Below, piece after piece: positions 18,830 through 27,745 of a stretch of 64,000 bases of DNA. The DNA comes from Bradyrhizobium sp. AZCC 2262 (lineage in GTDB: Bacteria > Pseudomonadota > Alphaproteobacteria > Rhizobiales > Xanthobacteraceae): the NCBI RefSeq assembly GCF_036924535.1, contig NZ_JAZHRT010000001.1, positions 6,076,001-6,140,000 of the forward strand, in the 5' to 3' direction. Both the position numbers and the translations under genes were made by a program. The notes beneath the pieces are model-generated. The model did not search any database. It had not been told where the DNA came from and was given only the letters and a program-made list of their open reading frames with translations. The first letter of the stretch is position 1; each line of letters opens with the position of its first letter.

Positions 18830-18843
18830 CACACACACACACA
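18830..18843. repeat. (CA)7 dinucleotide tract upstream of HD gene
   Basis: A pure CA repeat of seven units ends 15 bases before the ATG of the HD-domain gene, where the ribosome-binding site would be expected. Tracts of this kind can change length by slippage. With only seven units the rate would be low. Confidence 0.7.
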
Positions 18844-18858
18844 GAGATAGGCGTTCCA

Positions 18859-19497
18859 ATGGCTGACATTTCTGGCATCAAGATTCCCGATAGCAAGATC
18901 GCGCGCGAAGCCGCCGAGCTCGTACGACAGCATGAGTCTGAGCTGTTGTTCAACCACTCAGTTCGCGTTTTTGTCTTTGGTGCGATGAAAGGCATTCGCC
19001 AGAATCTAAAGTTCGACTCTGAACTTCTCTATGTCGCAGCGCTGTTTCACGACTTAGGGCTTGTCGATGCTTATCATACCGACACAAAGCGGTTTGAAGT
19101 CGATGGCGCCGACGCTGCGCGCGAATTCCTCCGCAGCCATGGCATTCCCGACCCGAAAGCGGACCTGGTGTGGGAAGCGATCGCGCTACATACCACGCCC
19201 GGCATCCCCCAATTTATGCGGCCCGAGATCGGTCTCACAAACGCGGGTGTCCTGGTGGACGTCGTCGGGATTGGATATGATGAATACACGCCAGAGCAAC
19301 GCGACCAGGTCATCGCCGCCCTTCCCCGCGGTGATAATTTCAAAAGAGATTTTATCCAGGTTCAGACTTGCTCGGCCTTAAAGAAGCCTCTGACGACTCA
19401 CGGCACCGTCAATTCCGACTACATCCAAGAACACGACCACAAATTTCACATGCCAAATGCATGCATTCTGATCCGCAACGCGCCTTGGCGTAGCTGA
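18859..19497 (+). CDS. HD-domain hydrolase (cyanamide hydratase-like family)
   Basis: A 212-residue metal-dependent HD-domain protein. Visible motifs are FNHSVRVFVFGAM (first His), ALFHDLGLVDAY (the HD pair) and IALHTTPGIPQ (further His). The arrangement resembles the Ddi2/cyanamide hydratase-like branch, which hydrates a nitrile-type C-N bond. Most family members are uncharacterised, and some HD proteins are phosphohydrolases. It stands alone between the RES-domain gene and a LysR remnant. A link to the amide theme of the island is only speculation. Confidence 0.8.
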   Translation: MADISGIKIPDSKIAREAAELVRQHESELLFNHSVRVFVFGAMKGIRQNLKFDSELLYVAALFHDLGLVDAYHTDTKRFEVDGADAAREFLRSHGIPDPKADLVWEAIALHTTPGIPQFMRPEIGLTNAGVLVDVVGIGYDEYTPEQRDQVIAALPRGDNFKRDFIQVQTCSALKKPLTTHGTVNSDYIQEHDHKFHMPNACILIRNAPWRS

Positions 19498-19754
19498 ACC
19501 GCCGTGGACGTTTGTTCCCGTGAATTCTGAATGGGCGATGGTTGTGGCATCCACACAACTCGTTGCTGCCGTGGAAGTGTACCGTTCCGTGTTGCGAGCC
19601 CCATACCAAGATCACTCAACTACCTCCTCTGGCTAGCTCTCGGCGCCTTCGCAATAGGCACCGCAGGCTTTGCGGTCGCTAGGCTGTTGTCTGGCTTGGC
19701 CCGATATCTGAACGCTGGACTGCCCGCCGCCGGTCACCCGCTCACTGCCTTCTC
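19498..19754. other. Unassigned stretch between HD gene and LysR remnant
   Basis: About 250 bases. A plus-strand frame has a hydrophobic patch (YLLWLALGAFAIGTAGFAVA), but it runs out of frame into the LysR remnant and has no support as a gene. Confidence 0.3.
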
Positions 19755-20519
19755 TCAGACCAGATCCTCTTTCGGGTCGGGGATACCATGGCCGCAAAGG
19801 AGCTGCCGACTTTCGTTCCGGCGGTCGCCACCAAGCAATGCACGCTTGCCGCCAACGACTTCACCACGATGGTGTTGGCGTCTCCGCTGCTAAAGATACT
19901 CGGTCGCGAGGCGCCAGCGATCGACCTGGTCATCAAGCCGGTAACGCGGATCGACCTTGCCGAGCAGATCGACTTTGGCCGCATCGACGTCGCTATCGGC
20001 GTCTTCTCGGTCCCTCCAACCCGTTTCCGCACGGCACTGCTGTTCGAGTATGACGTCGTGCTGATCGCCGGCGGGAAACGCTAGCTCGGCCGGCTCGACA
20101 AGGCTAAACGCGTACGCCTGCCGGTGGTCGTCGTCTCCTTTGGCGGCGAACAGGAGGGAGCGATCGGGGGCTTCATCTCCGAGCGGGGTCTTGCCAGGCG
20201 GTCGGAAATGTACGACCGCGCCGCGCTCGAACGGGCGCTGTCCGAAAGCGACCGGCCGCCGCGAATCGCGGTCTCGTTGCCGCATTTTCTTACCCTGCCC
20301 GCGCTGCTCGTGGATTCCGAACTGGCGGCGATTGTCCCACGCCCGGTGGCGAGGGCGCTCGAGCACACCCATGCGATCACGACCCACGAGCTGCCCTACA
20401 CCACGACACCCGTCGAGGTCCGACTGCTGTGGCACGAGCGTGTTGAGGGCGAGCCATCGCACGAATGGCTTCACGAAATCCTCCGGCGCGCGACCGAGGA
20501 ACTCCGGCGCGGGCGGTAG
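19755..20519 (+). pseudogene. LysR-family regulator lacking DNA-binding domain, with nonsense codon
   Basis: The frame from about DQILFRVGDTMAAKE to the end (ATEELRRGR) is the linker and effector domain of a LysR protein. It includes FTTMVLASPLLKILGREAP and HFLTLPALLVDSELAAIVPR. The N-terminal winged helix is missing. An in-frame TAG at 20082-20084 interrupts it in the middle, and translation would otherwise resume in the same frame. Both defects show it is inactive. Confidence 0.8.
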
Positions 20520-20766
20520 CGGATAGTAAGCTTAGCTCAGGAGACTGGTGCTACGCCCCTATTGAGCTGCCGTGGTGCTCGAAATCGGAACCCAACGCTC
20601 TCCATCGAAGCGTTGCGGTCGGAGCGATTTGATCAGGCGGTAGCCGTCAGGGGTCGTATTGACCCCGGCCAGCCGCACACCCAGCAGCCGGAAAGTCCTG
20701 CCGTTCTAACTCCAATTTGGGACTTTGGAGCCCTCAAGCCACGATCGCCTGCGGCATCTGCGTTCG
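20520..20766. other. Intergenic, nothing recognised
   Basis: About 250 bases between two converging genes (the LysR remnant and MocR). No terminator hairpin or gene was identified. Confidence 0.4.
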
Positions 20767-22173
20767 TCACCTAAGGCGATCGATGATCCGAATGAGCCGA
20801 TCACAGGACGCCTCGATTCTCTTTTGTGGAGAAGTGGCGATGCCAAGCAACAGACCAGGTCGCGCCGAAGCCGCCGACGCATACCAGAGTGACAGCGGCG
20901 TGGGCGCCAATCCGAACGGCAGCGTCTCTCTGGCGATCGAGAGGTCCGGAGCGCCGTCCGGCAATCGCAGCAGCACGGCCAATCCGGCAATCGAAACGTC
21001 GCTGGCGCGTGGGCGAAGAAATTTCAGCAGCGCGTCGCTTTGCGCTGCATAGACGCGCTTGGTGCGCCGGAGATGCCGCATGTAGTGGCCGTCGCGCATG
21101 AACGCCGCGGTCGCGAGTTGCACCGCCGGCCCAGGCGCCGGCGAAAGGCACGCTGAGACTTCGGCAAACCGGCTCGCCAGCTGGAAGGGAGCGACGAGAA
21201 AGCCGAGGCGCAAGGCAGGGGTCAGTGTCTTGCTGAAGGATCCGATGTGAATGACGCGCCCGGCGCGATCGAGCGAGGCAAGCGCAGGCGTTGCCCGACC
21301 CTTCAGCTGAAGCTCGCTCAGATAATCATCCTCGACCACCCACGCCCCTTCCCGAGCGGCCCAGTCGAGTAGGCGTAAACGCCGCGCCAGCGACAATGTG
21401 AACCCGAGCGGCGCCTGCTGCCCCGGCGTTACGACAACCAGCGCGGCATCCGAGGCATGGTTGAGGCCGTAATCGACATCCATGCCATCCGCATCAACCG
21501 GTATCGGCGCGAGCGATAATCTTGCGAGCTCCAGGCCGCGCCGCGTGAACGGGAAGCCGGGATTCTCGACCCAGACTTTTTGCCCTTCAAGTCCGAGCAC
21601 ACGAAGCGCCAGTCCGAGGCCGCTGCTGAAGCCGCCGGTGATGATGATTTGGGACGGCGAACACTCGATGCCACGCGCGATGGCCAGATAGGCGGCGATT
21701 TCCCGCCGCAGTTCCAGTTCGCCACGTGGGTCCGGATAGAGGGCCGGCGCGCTCAATTCTGCGCGAACGGCGGATGAGCGAATTCTGGCGAACATTTTGG
21801 CGGGAAAGGTTTCCTGCGCGGGCACACCCATCTGGAAAATCGCCGGCCCAACGGTGAGCTCTTGATACATTCGCATGAACGCGCCAGGAGCGGGCGCGAC
21901 TTCCTGTCGAACGGTGGTGGAAAGCCGATCCGCGACATGGGTTCCGGTCGCGCGCGAGGCGACGATGAGCTGGGCAGCAGACAGTTTTTCGTACGCCGAG
22001 CGAACGGTGCCTCGGGCGACGCCAAGCTGGGCGGCCAGGTCCAGCCAGGATGGCAGACGCACTCCCGGCGCGAGCACGCCGCTCTCGATGGCGGCCGTGA
22101 TGCCTTTGCGGATCTGCTCAGTCAGTGGCGTCTTCGCGGACCGATCGAGCGGCAAGTTCAGTGGCTTGGTCAT
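20767..22173 (-). CDS. MocR-type GntR/aminotransferase regulator
   Basis: A MocR protein of about 468 residues. The GntR helix-turn-helix includes DRSAKTPLTEQIRKGITAAI, APGVRLPSWLDLAAQLG and VARGTVRSAYEKL. It is joined to an aminotransferase fold with PLP-site motifs IITGGFSSGLGLAL, WVVEDDYLSELQLKG and HIGSFSKTLTPALRLGF (Lys). I place the start at the ATG of MTKPLNL (22173), because a remnant copy at 38100-38205 shows homology from there. It is divergent from a truncated cupin gene. The same upstream sequence is found before the intact cupin at 46035, so the cupin was probably its target. Confidence 0.88.
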   Translation of the reverse strand: MTKPLNLPLDRSAKTPLTEQIRKGITAAIESGVLAPGVRLPSWLDLAAQLGVARGTVRSAYEKLSAAQLIVASRATGTHVADRLSTTVRQEVAPAPGAFMRMYQELTVGPAIFQMGVPAQETFPAKMFARIRSSAVRAELSAPALYPDPRGELELRREIAAYLAIARGIECSPSQIIITGGFSSGLGLALRVLGLEGQKVWVENPGFPFTRRGLELARLSLAPIPVDADGMDVDYGLNHASDAALVVVTPGQQAPLGFTLSLARRLRLLDWAAREGAWVVEDDYLSELQLKGRATPALASLDRAGRVIHIGSFSKTLTPALRLGFLVAPFQLASRFAEVSACLSPAPGPAVQLATAAFMRDGHYMRHLRRTKRVYAAQSDALLKFLRPRASDVSIAGLAVLLRLPDGAPDLSIARETLPFGLAPTPLSLWYASAASARPGLLLGIATSPQKRIEASCDRLIRIIDRLR

Positions 22174-22261
22174 GTCTTCGTGGTACACGATTTTTATCAC
22201 TTATTGGTCCTTTTTTATGGACCATGAGAGGAGCATTTGTGGGGACAAAGGAAACACCACC
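22174..22261. promoter_or_regulatory. MocR/cupin divergent promoter, copy 1
   Basis: This segment contains GTGGTACACGATTTTTATCA and TTGGTCCTTTTTTATGGACC. In the second, TGGTCC and GGACCA (22205-22210 and 22219-22224) form an inverted repeat. Related sequence occurs at about 38200-38290 and 45930-46010. The conserved block is a good candidate for the MocR operator and promoter. Confidence 0.6.
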
Positions 22262-22495
22262 ATGAGAATAGGATCCATCATCGGCGCGGCCTGCACCACA
22301 GTCGCCATCGCCACTGCAACGCCTTCCGCATCCCAGGACGCCGGCGCAAAAGTCACGCCGCACTTCGAACAGGCGATCCCCAACATTCCTGGCAAGTCGC
22401 TGATCGCCGTGGTCGTCGACTATGCGCCGGGCGGAGCATCGCCATCGCATGCGAAGTCGGCTTTCATCTTCGGCTACGTCCTAGAGAAATCATAG
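22262..22495 (+). pseudogene. Cupin-domain secreted protein, truncated copy
   Basis: The 77 residues (IGSIIGAACTTVAIATATPS, IPNIPGKSLIAVVVDYAPGG) are a diverged copy of the first half of the cupin at 46035-46451. The metal-binding stretch SPSHSHAKSAF is shortened to SPSHAKSAF, removing a His, and the protein stops at VLEKS before the second cupin motif. It is therefore unlikely to fold as a cupin. Confidence 0.8.
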
Positions 22496-22813
22496 CCCTG
22501 CGCCTGCGGCTCAATCACTCGCAGATGCGCTCGATAATCCGTTATCAACCGGCAGCGGTGCATAGGCTTTGCTGCCCTTCGACAAGCCTACGGGAAGTTG
22601 GAGGGCAGATTGAGCTCTGAAAAAAAACGGGGGATCCAAAGTGGATCCCCCGTAGAGGTAGTGCTGATCATCAGCACGGGAGAAACTTCGTTCAGCGCGA
22701 CGACCAACTTTTGCGATACTCCAAGCGCTCTAAGAAGAGTTCGCCTGAATGTCGCGAGGACCGCAATGCGATCACCCCAGATGCCGGCCGCGCGAGTTTG
22801 TGACTTTGACTGA
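22496..22813. other. Intergenic region holding the terminator of the downstream leftward operon
   Basis: About 320 bases. The only clear element is the hairpin at 22619-22653 (listed separately). No open frame is convincing. Confidence 0.5.
22619..22653 (-). terminator. Intrinsic terminator for the leftward operon
   Basis: On the minus strand a perfect 11-bp stem (ACGGGGGATCC / GGATCCCCCGT) with a five-base loop is followed by a run of eight T residues (A20-A27 on the plus strand). This is a textbook rho-independent terminator, about 160 bases beyond the esterase stop at 22814. Confidence 0.85.
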
Positions 22814-23629
22814 TCAAACTGTATTGAGGAGAATGTCGATCACAGCTTTGGGCTCGGTCAACATGCAGAGGTGACTGCCCTGGAGCTCAATTGTCTTGAC
22901 CTTTGGATCCTTTTTCATCTCCTCGTAGAAATAGATAAACGGCGACGGATTGAAACCGAGCGCACGCACGTAAGTGTGAGGAATATCGGGCCTGGACTTG
23001 AGCGCGCTCACCGGCTGGTAGAAGGTCCGCCACGGCTGGAGCGCGAGCCTTGGTCCTGCAAACTTGATGACCTCGGGATCTTTGACGCCGAACGCCTCAA
23101 ATGGGATGGGTGGTAACGGCTGGCCTGCCATCTTGCTCTTGTCAAGAAGAGCCTTGGTATCAGCATCGGCATAGTCGACAAGTGCTTTGCCGTCTTCTGG
23201 AACGAAGGCATCGAGATAGATCATCGAACGAATTCTGTCTTTAATTCGCGCGAGCACTCCCGTCGTCACCATGCCCCCGTAGCTCCAGCCGACAAGATCA
23301 ATATTGCGGAGATCTTCCATCTCTATGTGAGAGACAATATCTTCTACATGCGTTTCAAGATCGACCTTGTCACTCAGAAGATGTTTGCGCTCGCCGAGAC
23401 CGGTGTTTGTAGGTGTCGTAACCGTATGACCCGCTGCACGTAGCGCGACTGCAACCTCTCTCCAAACCCAACCTCCATGCCAAGCGCCATGCACAAGAAC
23501 GAATGTTCGTTTGGCATTTTGCGCAAAGACGGGTTGAGATCCGCCAGCCAAGGCGACCGTTGCGAAGGCTGACCAGATCTTGATGCCGTCGCGGCGCGAC
23601 ACTCCACTCTTGTCGACTGCACTAGTCAT
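22814..23629 (-). CDS. Secreted alpha/beta hydrolase (esterase, methyl-salicylate esterase/HNL-like)
   Basis: A 271-residue alpha/beta hydrolase. The N-terminus has a Tat-like leader (SRRDGIKIWSAFATVALAGG, then QPVFA), so export is likely. The oxyanion motif is VLVHGAWHGGWVW, the nucleophile is Ser in LVGWSYGGMV, and the triad His is in LQGSHLCML near the C-terminus. Such short-chain esterases act on aryl or alkyl esters. It is the last gene before the strong leftward terminator and may be transcribed with the Rid, hydrolase and monooxygenase genes, although a 364-base gap precedes it. Confidence 0.85.
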   Translation of the reverse strand: MTSAVDKSGVSRRDGIKIWSAFATVALAGGSQPVFAQNAKRTFVLVHGAWHGGWVWREVAVALRAAGHTVTTPTNTGLGERKHLLSDKVDLETHVEDIVSHIEMEDLRNIDLVGWSYGGMVTTGVLARIKDRIRSMIYLDAFVPEDGKALVDYADADTKALLDKSKMAGQPLPPIPFEAFGVKDPEVIKFAGPRLALQPWRTFYQPVSALKSRPDIPHTYVRALGFNPSPFIYFYEEMKKDPKVKTIELQGSHLCMLTEPKAVIDILLNTV

Positions 23630-23993
23630 TCTGTTGCTCCGAAGGAATTCACCAGGATCAAGCCCGGCACGGGAGATAGGGCAGCGCGAAGAGGTTGTGA
23701 TTTCAATTCAGCCCCCTCGGCGCCGAGCCAGAGCTTAAGCACAACGCAGGATTTTCGGGGTCACTCCCGGTACTGTTGACGAGGACTCCGCGGCAAACAT
23801 AGACGCCGGCAATCGTACCAAGCAGTATCACGATGAGCAGTGCTGCCGTCTGACGAACGTCGAGACCGAGCAGTAGCGCTTGAACTACACGTAGCCGGTC
23901 ACCGTGATCACTGATCCTCATGCTAGTACTCCACAAACACACCCAGCAGCACCGGACGATAACGCCGCGAGACAAATACCGACAGTTGCTTCG
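23630..23993. other. Intergenic region with a doubtful small membrane ORF
   Basis: A minus-strand frame (23703-23921, from MRISDHGD) encodes one hydrophobic helix (TAALLIVILLGTIAGVYVC). No ribosome-binding site or homologue is evident. It may be a short membrane peptide or decayed sequence. Confidence 0.25.
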
Positions 23994-24389
23994 TCAGTAC
24001 GGACGAACCAATGCGACAACTTCCACTTCTAACCGCGTGCCCTGGCCGAGCAACGAGCCGGCACCTACGGCTGTGCTCGCAGGTGGCTCCCTGCAATCCT
24101 TGAAGGTTTCGACGCGGACGCGATTAAAGCAATCGTAATCTGCCAAATCCACAAGGAACGATGTCGTCTTGATAATGCTGGTCAACGCGGCCCCATGTTC
24201 CTCAAGTACTTGAGCGATCCGGGCAAAGATTCGACGAGTTTGTATTTCGATGTTGTCGCGTGCATCTTCATCGTGGCAGACGACACCCGACAAAAAAAGC
24301 AGATCTCCGCTGGCGCCAAGCGGGACACGTCGGGCGGGCGAGTAGCGAGGCCTAGCCGGGCTGTTAGCTGACATTCGATCGAACTCCAT
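23994..24389 (-). CDS. Rid (YjgF/YER057c/UK114) family protein
   Basis: A 131-residue trimeric Rid-fold protein with the normal family length (RYSPARRVPLGASGDLLFLS, TRRIFARIAQVLEEHGAALT, LEVEVVALV). Canonical RidA uses an arginine in the PPAR segment to bind the imine or enamine carboxylate. Here the segment reads EPPASTAVGAG, with Ser in place of Arg, so it probably belongs to a non-deaminase Rid subgroup often linked to aromatic pathways. It follows an alpha/beta hydrolase on the same strand. Confidence 0.85.
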   Translation of the reverse strand: MEFDRMSANSPARPRYSPARRVPLGASGDLLFLSGVVCHDEDARDNIEIQTRRIFARIAQVLEEHGAALTSIIKTTSFLVDLADYDCFNRVRVETFKDCREPPASTAVGAGSLLGQGTRLEVEVVALVRPY

Positions 24390-24462
24390 CGTGGCTAATA
24401 TAGTCGAAACCGGATCCTGGCAGTGAAAACTCGGCTGAAGGTGCCTTCGAAACCGAGTAGAC

Positions 24463-25308
24463 TTATTGCGGCATTTTCTCGAGCGCCTCGACGAAATACC
24501 GCCTGAAAGCGGCCGGATTCTCGCTCATCGGAAAGTGTCCCAGCTCTTGCATGATCTCGATCGTCGCTCCAGGTATGCCTGCGGCCGTTCGCTGTGCGTC
24601 CGCTGGTGTGCAGGTCAAATCATACTCGCCACAGAGTACGTGTACGGGGCATTTCGTTGTATCGATCCGCGACAAGCGTCCGACCAAGCTGTCATCCCTG
24701 GTATAGAAACTGAGGTCGCCGCGAAACACGCCCGGGCCAGATTGCATGAACATCCAGAGCGTCGTCCATCGATCGGAATTCGGCGCCTGCGGTGCGATAT
24801 TGGCCGAGACAAGGCCGGCACCCATCTCGCCTCCATGGGCATCAGGGCGATGAAACCAATCAATATCATACCATGCTGGCTGGAAGTCGGACGCCTCAAT
24901 CGCGATGACCCCCGCGAACCTTTCTGGATACAATGCGGCAAGCTGCAGTGCGATCCGCCCGCCCATCGAACACCCAACGATAACGGGCTTCTCAAGTTGC
25001 AGAGCTTCGCAGAACGACAGAATGGTCTCGATATATGTTTCTGTTGTGAGCAGGTACTCCGCCGTTTCGAACCCGTCAGGCGGAAATGACTTGCCGTGCC
25101 ACGGCATATCAAACGCAATAAAGTGGTGCCGCGATGTCAATTCCGCATCGTTCAGCACGTGCCGCCACTGCCGACTATCGGCTCCTGCCGTGTGCAAGAG
25201 CACGACTGGACGGCCTCGCCCCGCCTCCTCGAAGTAAAGTCGATGGCAGACGGCGGGCATTTCGAGACGCACATAACGACCATTAATTAACTCGATCTCG
25301 GCGCTCAC
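24463..25308 (-). CDS. Alpha/beta hydrolase (enol-lactonase or ring-cleavage-product hydrolase type)
   Basis: A 281-residue alpha/beta hydrolase without a leader. Motifs are VVLLHTAGADSRQW (oxyanion region), VIVGCSMGGRIAL (nucleophile Ser), YDLTCTPADAQ (acid) and ELGHFPMSENP (His). This layout is common to 3-oxoadipate enol-lactonases and meta-cleavage hydrolases. Given the ortho-cleavage genes nearby, a lactone or enol-lactone is a reasonable substrate, but specificity is not proven. Its start overlaps the stop of the SCP2-like gene by 4 bases, so the two are coupled. Confidence 0.85.
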   Translation of the reverse strand: MSAEIELINGRYVRLEMPAVCHRLYFEEAGRGRPVVLLHTAGADSRQWRHVLNDAELTSRHHFIAFDMPWHGKSFPPDGFETAEYLLTTETYIETILSFCEALQLEKPVIVGCSMGGRIALQLAALYPERFAGVIAIEASDFQPAWYDIDWFHRPDAHGGEMGAGLVSANIAPQAPNSDRWTTLWMFMQSGPGVFRGDLSFYTRDDSLVGRLSRIDTTKCPVHVLCGEYDLTCTPADAQRTAAGIPGATIEIMQELGHFPMSENPAAFRRYFVEALEKMPQ

Positions 25309-25694
25309 GACCCCGTCCTCCCCAAAGCCAAAAATTCCTTGAAGAAACGCAGGTTCTTTACGAGGAGCAGAATGTCTCCGTCGATGCGGGCAACTCCAAG
25401 CTTCACAAGACCAAAGATATCGTGGTACCCAGGCGCAGGCAGCGGCTCCCAGAATCGCTGCAAAGCCTCAGCCCTCACTCGGAACGCAAACTGCCAGGGA
25501 ATCTTCCGACCCATTTCTTGGACGATCCGAGTGATGCTGCCGCGATCAAACGTAAGATAGATTTCGGTGCCATCGACCTCAATCAGCACCGTGGCATCGA
25601 ATAGCCGACCCAACTGACGCAAATGTTCGATCGCGGTGAGACGCTCTCCCATTCCACGGAATCGCGATAATAGTTGTTCGGAGTTGAGCGGCAT
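25305..25694 (-). CDS. SCP2-like (sterol carrier/lipid-binding fold) small protein
   Basis: A 129-residue protein from the ATG at 25694. It includes ATVLIEVDGTEIYLTFDRGS, RAEALQRFWEP and VKLGVARIDGDILLLVKNLR. The alternation and the VARIDGD segment resemble an SCP2-type hydrophobic-ligand domain, as seen in small proteins of hydrophobic-compound catabolic operons. It is coupled to the alpha/beta hydrolase downstream and lies 190 bases after the monooxygenase stop. It may bind or present the hydrophobic substrate, but this is inference. Confidence 0.65.
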   Translation of the reverse strand: MPLNSEQLLSRFRGMGERLTAIEHLRQLGRLFDATVLIEVDGTEIYLTFDRGSITRIVQEMGRKIPWQFAFRVRAEALQRFWEPLPAPGYHDIFGLVKLGVARIDGDILLLVKNLRFFKEFLALGRTGS

Positions 25695-25883
25695 AGGATC
25701 AGTGCTTCTCTTTCGCGCCTGCTGTTGATTCCACGTGGTTTCGACGCTTCCAAGGCGATGCGGCAACTCGAGGCATGTTCCGCCCCCCACCCGCCGGGCA
25801 CGACGAGCGGGGGTAGCGAACGCTGGCTAGAGGCCTGCTTGATACGGTCCGACCTTACGACCGTGCCAAGAAAGCTGTACACC

Positions 25884-27473
25884 TCACCCCTGCACCATGC
25901 CTCGGCTAATGAGGTTGATGTCATCCGGATTTATCATATCCTTAGCGGTCCAGCCCGAGACGTCGTAGTCACTCATGCAAGTACGAACAAACTCCTGCAT
26001 GCCCGCGAGGTCTCCGGTTGCAGTTGCGGTCAACAACGTTTCCACCCGCAAGTTCTCGTAGTTGCCCGAATAGTTTCGTTCGTAGAGTTCGTGCCTCCCG
26101 CCGAACTCCGTGCCCACCGCATCCCAGAGAAGCTTGAGCAGCTTGATCCGGTCGATAGCAGCATAGCCGTTGGAGCCCCGAACATAGCGGTCGAGGTAAG
26201 GACGGATAGCGTCGCTCTCCAGATCAGCCGAACTCGACGGTAGATAGATCAGACCGCTCGCGACATGTCGCTCAATCAGCTCCTTGATACGCGGGTAGGC
26301 CATCGGGGCGAAAATGCGGTAAGCGAGAGCATAGTTCATATTGGGCAAGTTGTAGCCGTCTGTGCCCTGCCATGCGATCGGCGACTTCACCATCGCGTCA
26401 GAGATGGCGTGGAAGAGATTGCGCCAACCAATCACTTCTCCAACCGCAGCCTGAACGCCGCGGAAATCCTTAGTCCCGGTTGCCTCCACGGCCATCGAAA
26501 ACAAGCCCGCGATGAAATCAAGCTTCACGGCGAAACGCGTCACTCCGTGCAACGTGAAGCGCGGTATAAAGCCGGACGCCGGGAAGAACGTATTGATCTT
26601 CTCGATGTCGCCGTAGACGAAGATGTTCTCCCAAGGAACCAGAACCTTATCGAACACGAGAATGGAATCGTTCTCGTCAAGCCGGCTGGACAAGGGATAG
26701 TCGAAAGGCGAGCCCGTGGCCGCAGCCATAAATTCGTAGGACGATCGAGCAATCAGCTTAACGCCCTTGGCGTCCATGGGCGCAGTGAAGATCAGCGCAA
26801 ATGACTTGTCCTTGATCGGGATACCGTAATGGGCGATAAAGTTAAAGTGCGTCAGCGCGGATCCGGTCGCGACTACCTTTGCACCCGAAACAATCACACC
26901 CGCATCCGTCTCCTTCTCGACATGCATGAAGACGTCGCGCACTTCTTCGATCGGGCGGTCGCGGTCAACAGGCGGATTGACGATTGCATGATTCCAGAAA
27001 TCAAGTCGTTCCTGAGAGCGAGCATACCACTTCTTGGCATTGCCGGCATATTCACCATAGAAGCCAGAGTTTGCACCGAGCGTACCAAGGAACGACGCTT
27101 TGTAGTCAGGCGATCGCCCCATCCAGCCGAATGAAATCTTCTGAAGTTCGGCAATCGCCTGCTGGCACTTGATGAGATCCTCGGTTGTTTTCGAACCGAG
27201 AAAGAACGGATGGGTCAATTGCCCCGAGCCGGTATCAGTCAGCACGCCGATTTGCTGTTTCTTTTCGTGAAAGCCGTCATACCAGCGCGCGACCATGCGC
27301 GCGCTATTCCGAAACGCCGGATGTGTAGTAACATTCTTGACGCGCTCACCATAGATATAGATCTCGCGTCCGTCCTGGATGCTTTCCAGGAATTCGGCCC
27401 CGGTAAAGGCTCCGGTCTTCGTAATCGTGTCAGTCTTGGGTGGCGCGGGTGGCGCGGCAGTTGCCATGGTCAT
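25884..27473 (-). CDS. FADH2-dependent aromatic monooxygenase (HpaB/PheA1-type large component)
   Basis: A 529-residue oxygenase of the 4-hydroxyphenylacetate 3-hydroxylase family, which uses free FADH2 and O2 to hydroxylate phenols. Typical segments are [76 protein letters not shown] and [19 protein letters not shown]. Length is standard for the PheA1, HpaB and chlorophenol hydroxylase branch. Its reductase partner (28351) and an FMN adenylyltransferase (27746) are divergent across a 272-bp promoter region. The product is probably a catechol for the intradiol dioxygenase. The position and type of substituents on the substrate cannot be read from the sequence. Confidence 0.92.
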   Translation of the reverse strand: MTMATAAPPAPPKTDTITKTGAFTGAEFLESIQDGREIYIYGERVKNVTTHPAFRNSARMVARWYDGFHEKKQQIGVLTDTGSGQLTHPFFLGSKTTEDLIKCQQAIAELQKISFGWMGRSPDYKASFLGTLGANSGFYGEYAGNAKKWYARSQERLDFWNHAIVNPPVDRDRPIEEVRDVFMHVEKETDAGVIVSGAKVVATGSALTHFNFIAHYGIPIKDKSFALIFTAPMDAKGVKLIARSSYEFMAAATGSPFDYPLSSRLDENDSILVFDKVLVPWENIFVYGDIEKINTFFPASGFIPRFTLHGVTRFAVKLDFIAGLFSMAVEATGTKDFRGVQAAVGEVIGWRNLFHAISDAMVKSPIAWQGTDGYNLPNMNYALAYRIFAPMAYPRIKELIERHVASGLIYLPSSSADLESDAIRPYLDRYVRGSNGYAAIDRIKLLKLLWDAVGTEFGGRHELYERNYSGNYENLRVETLLTATATGDLAGMQEFVRTCMSDYDVSGWTAKDMINPDDINLISRGMVQG

Positions 27474-27745
27474 GAACGTTTCTCCTCCTCCGGTGGTTAG
27501 TCGACCGGACAGCGTAAGCCGAGCCGGTCCGACGGTTTGTCGCCAACGCTCTAGTCGCGGCTGTCGAACGGCACGCTAAACGCCGGATCAAAGCGGAGAA
27601 AGGTATCAATCAATACTTCGGCGGTCATCGCATTAGCTACTCACCTCCGCTATGGCTAAGGCGCGCGGCCTGGTCGTCAACGACCAATTGCTGGCGCTTA
27701 TGCCGCAGCGGGCGAAGTCCCGCACCATCGGCTGGGGAGCGAATT
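27474..27745. promoter_or_regulatory. Divergent promoter region between monooxygenase and flavin/ring-cleavage operons
   Basis: This 272-bp gap drives both catabolic transcription units. The leftward gene has a TCTCCTCC complement (GGAGGAGA ribosome-binding site) just before its ATG. The rightward gene has GGGAG before its ATG. A short leftward open stretch, [20 protein letters not shown] (from about 27629), is visible and may be a remnant. I could not define a single convincing LysR box. Confidence 0.5.
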
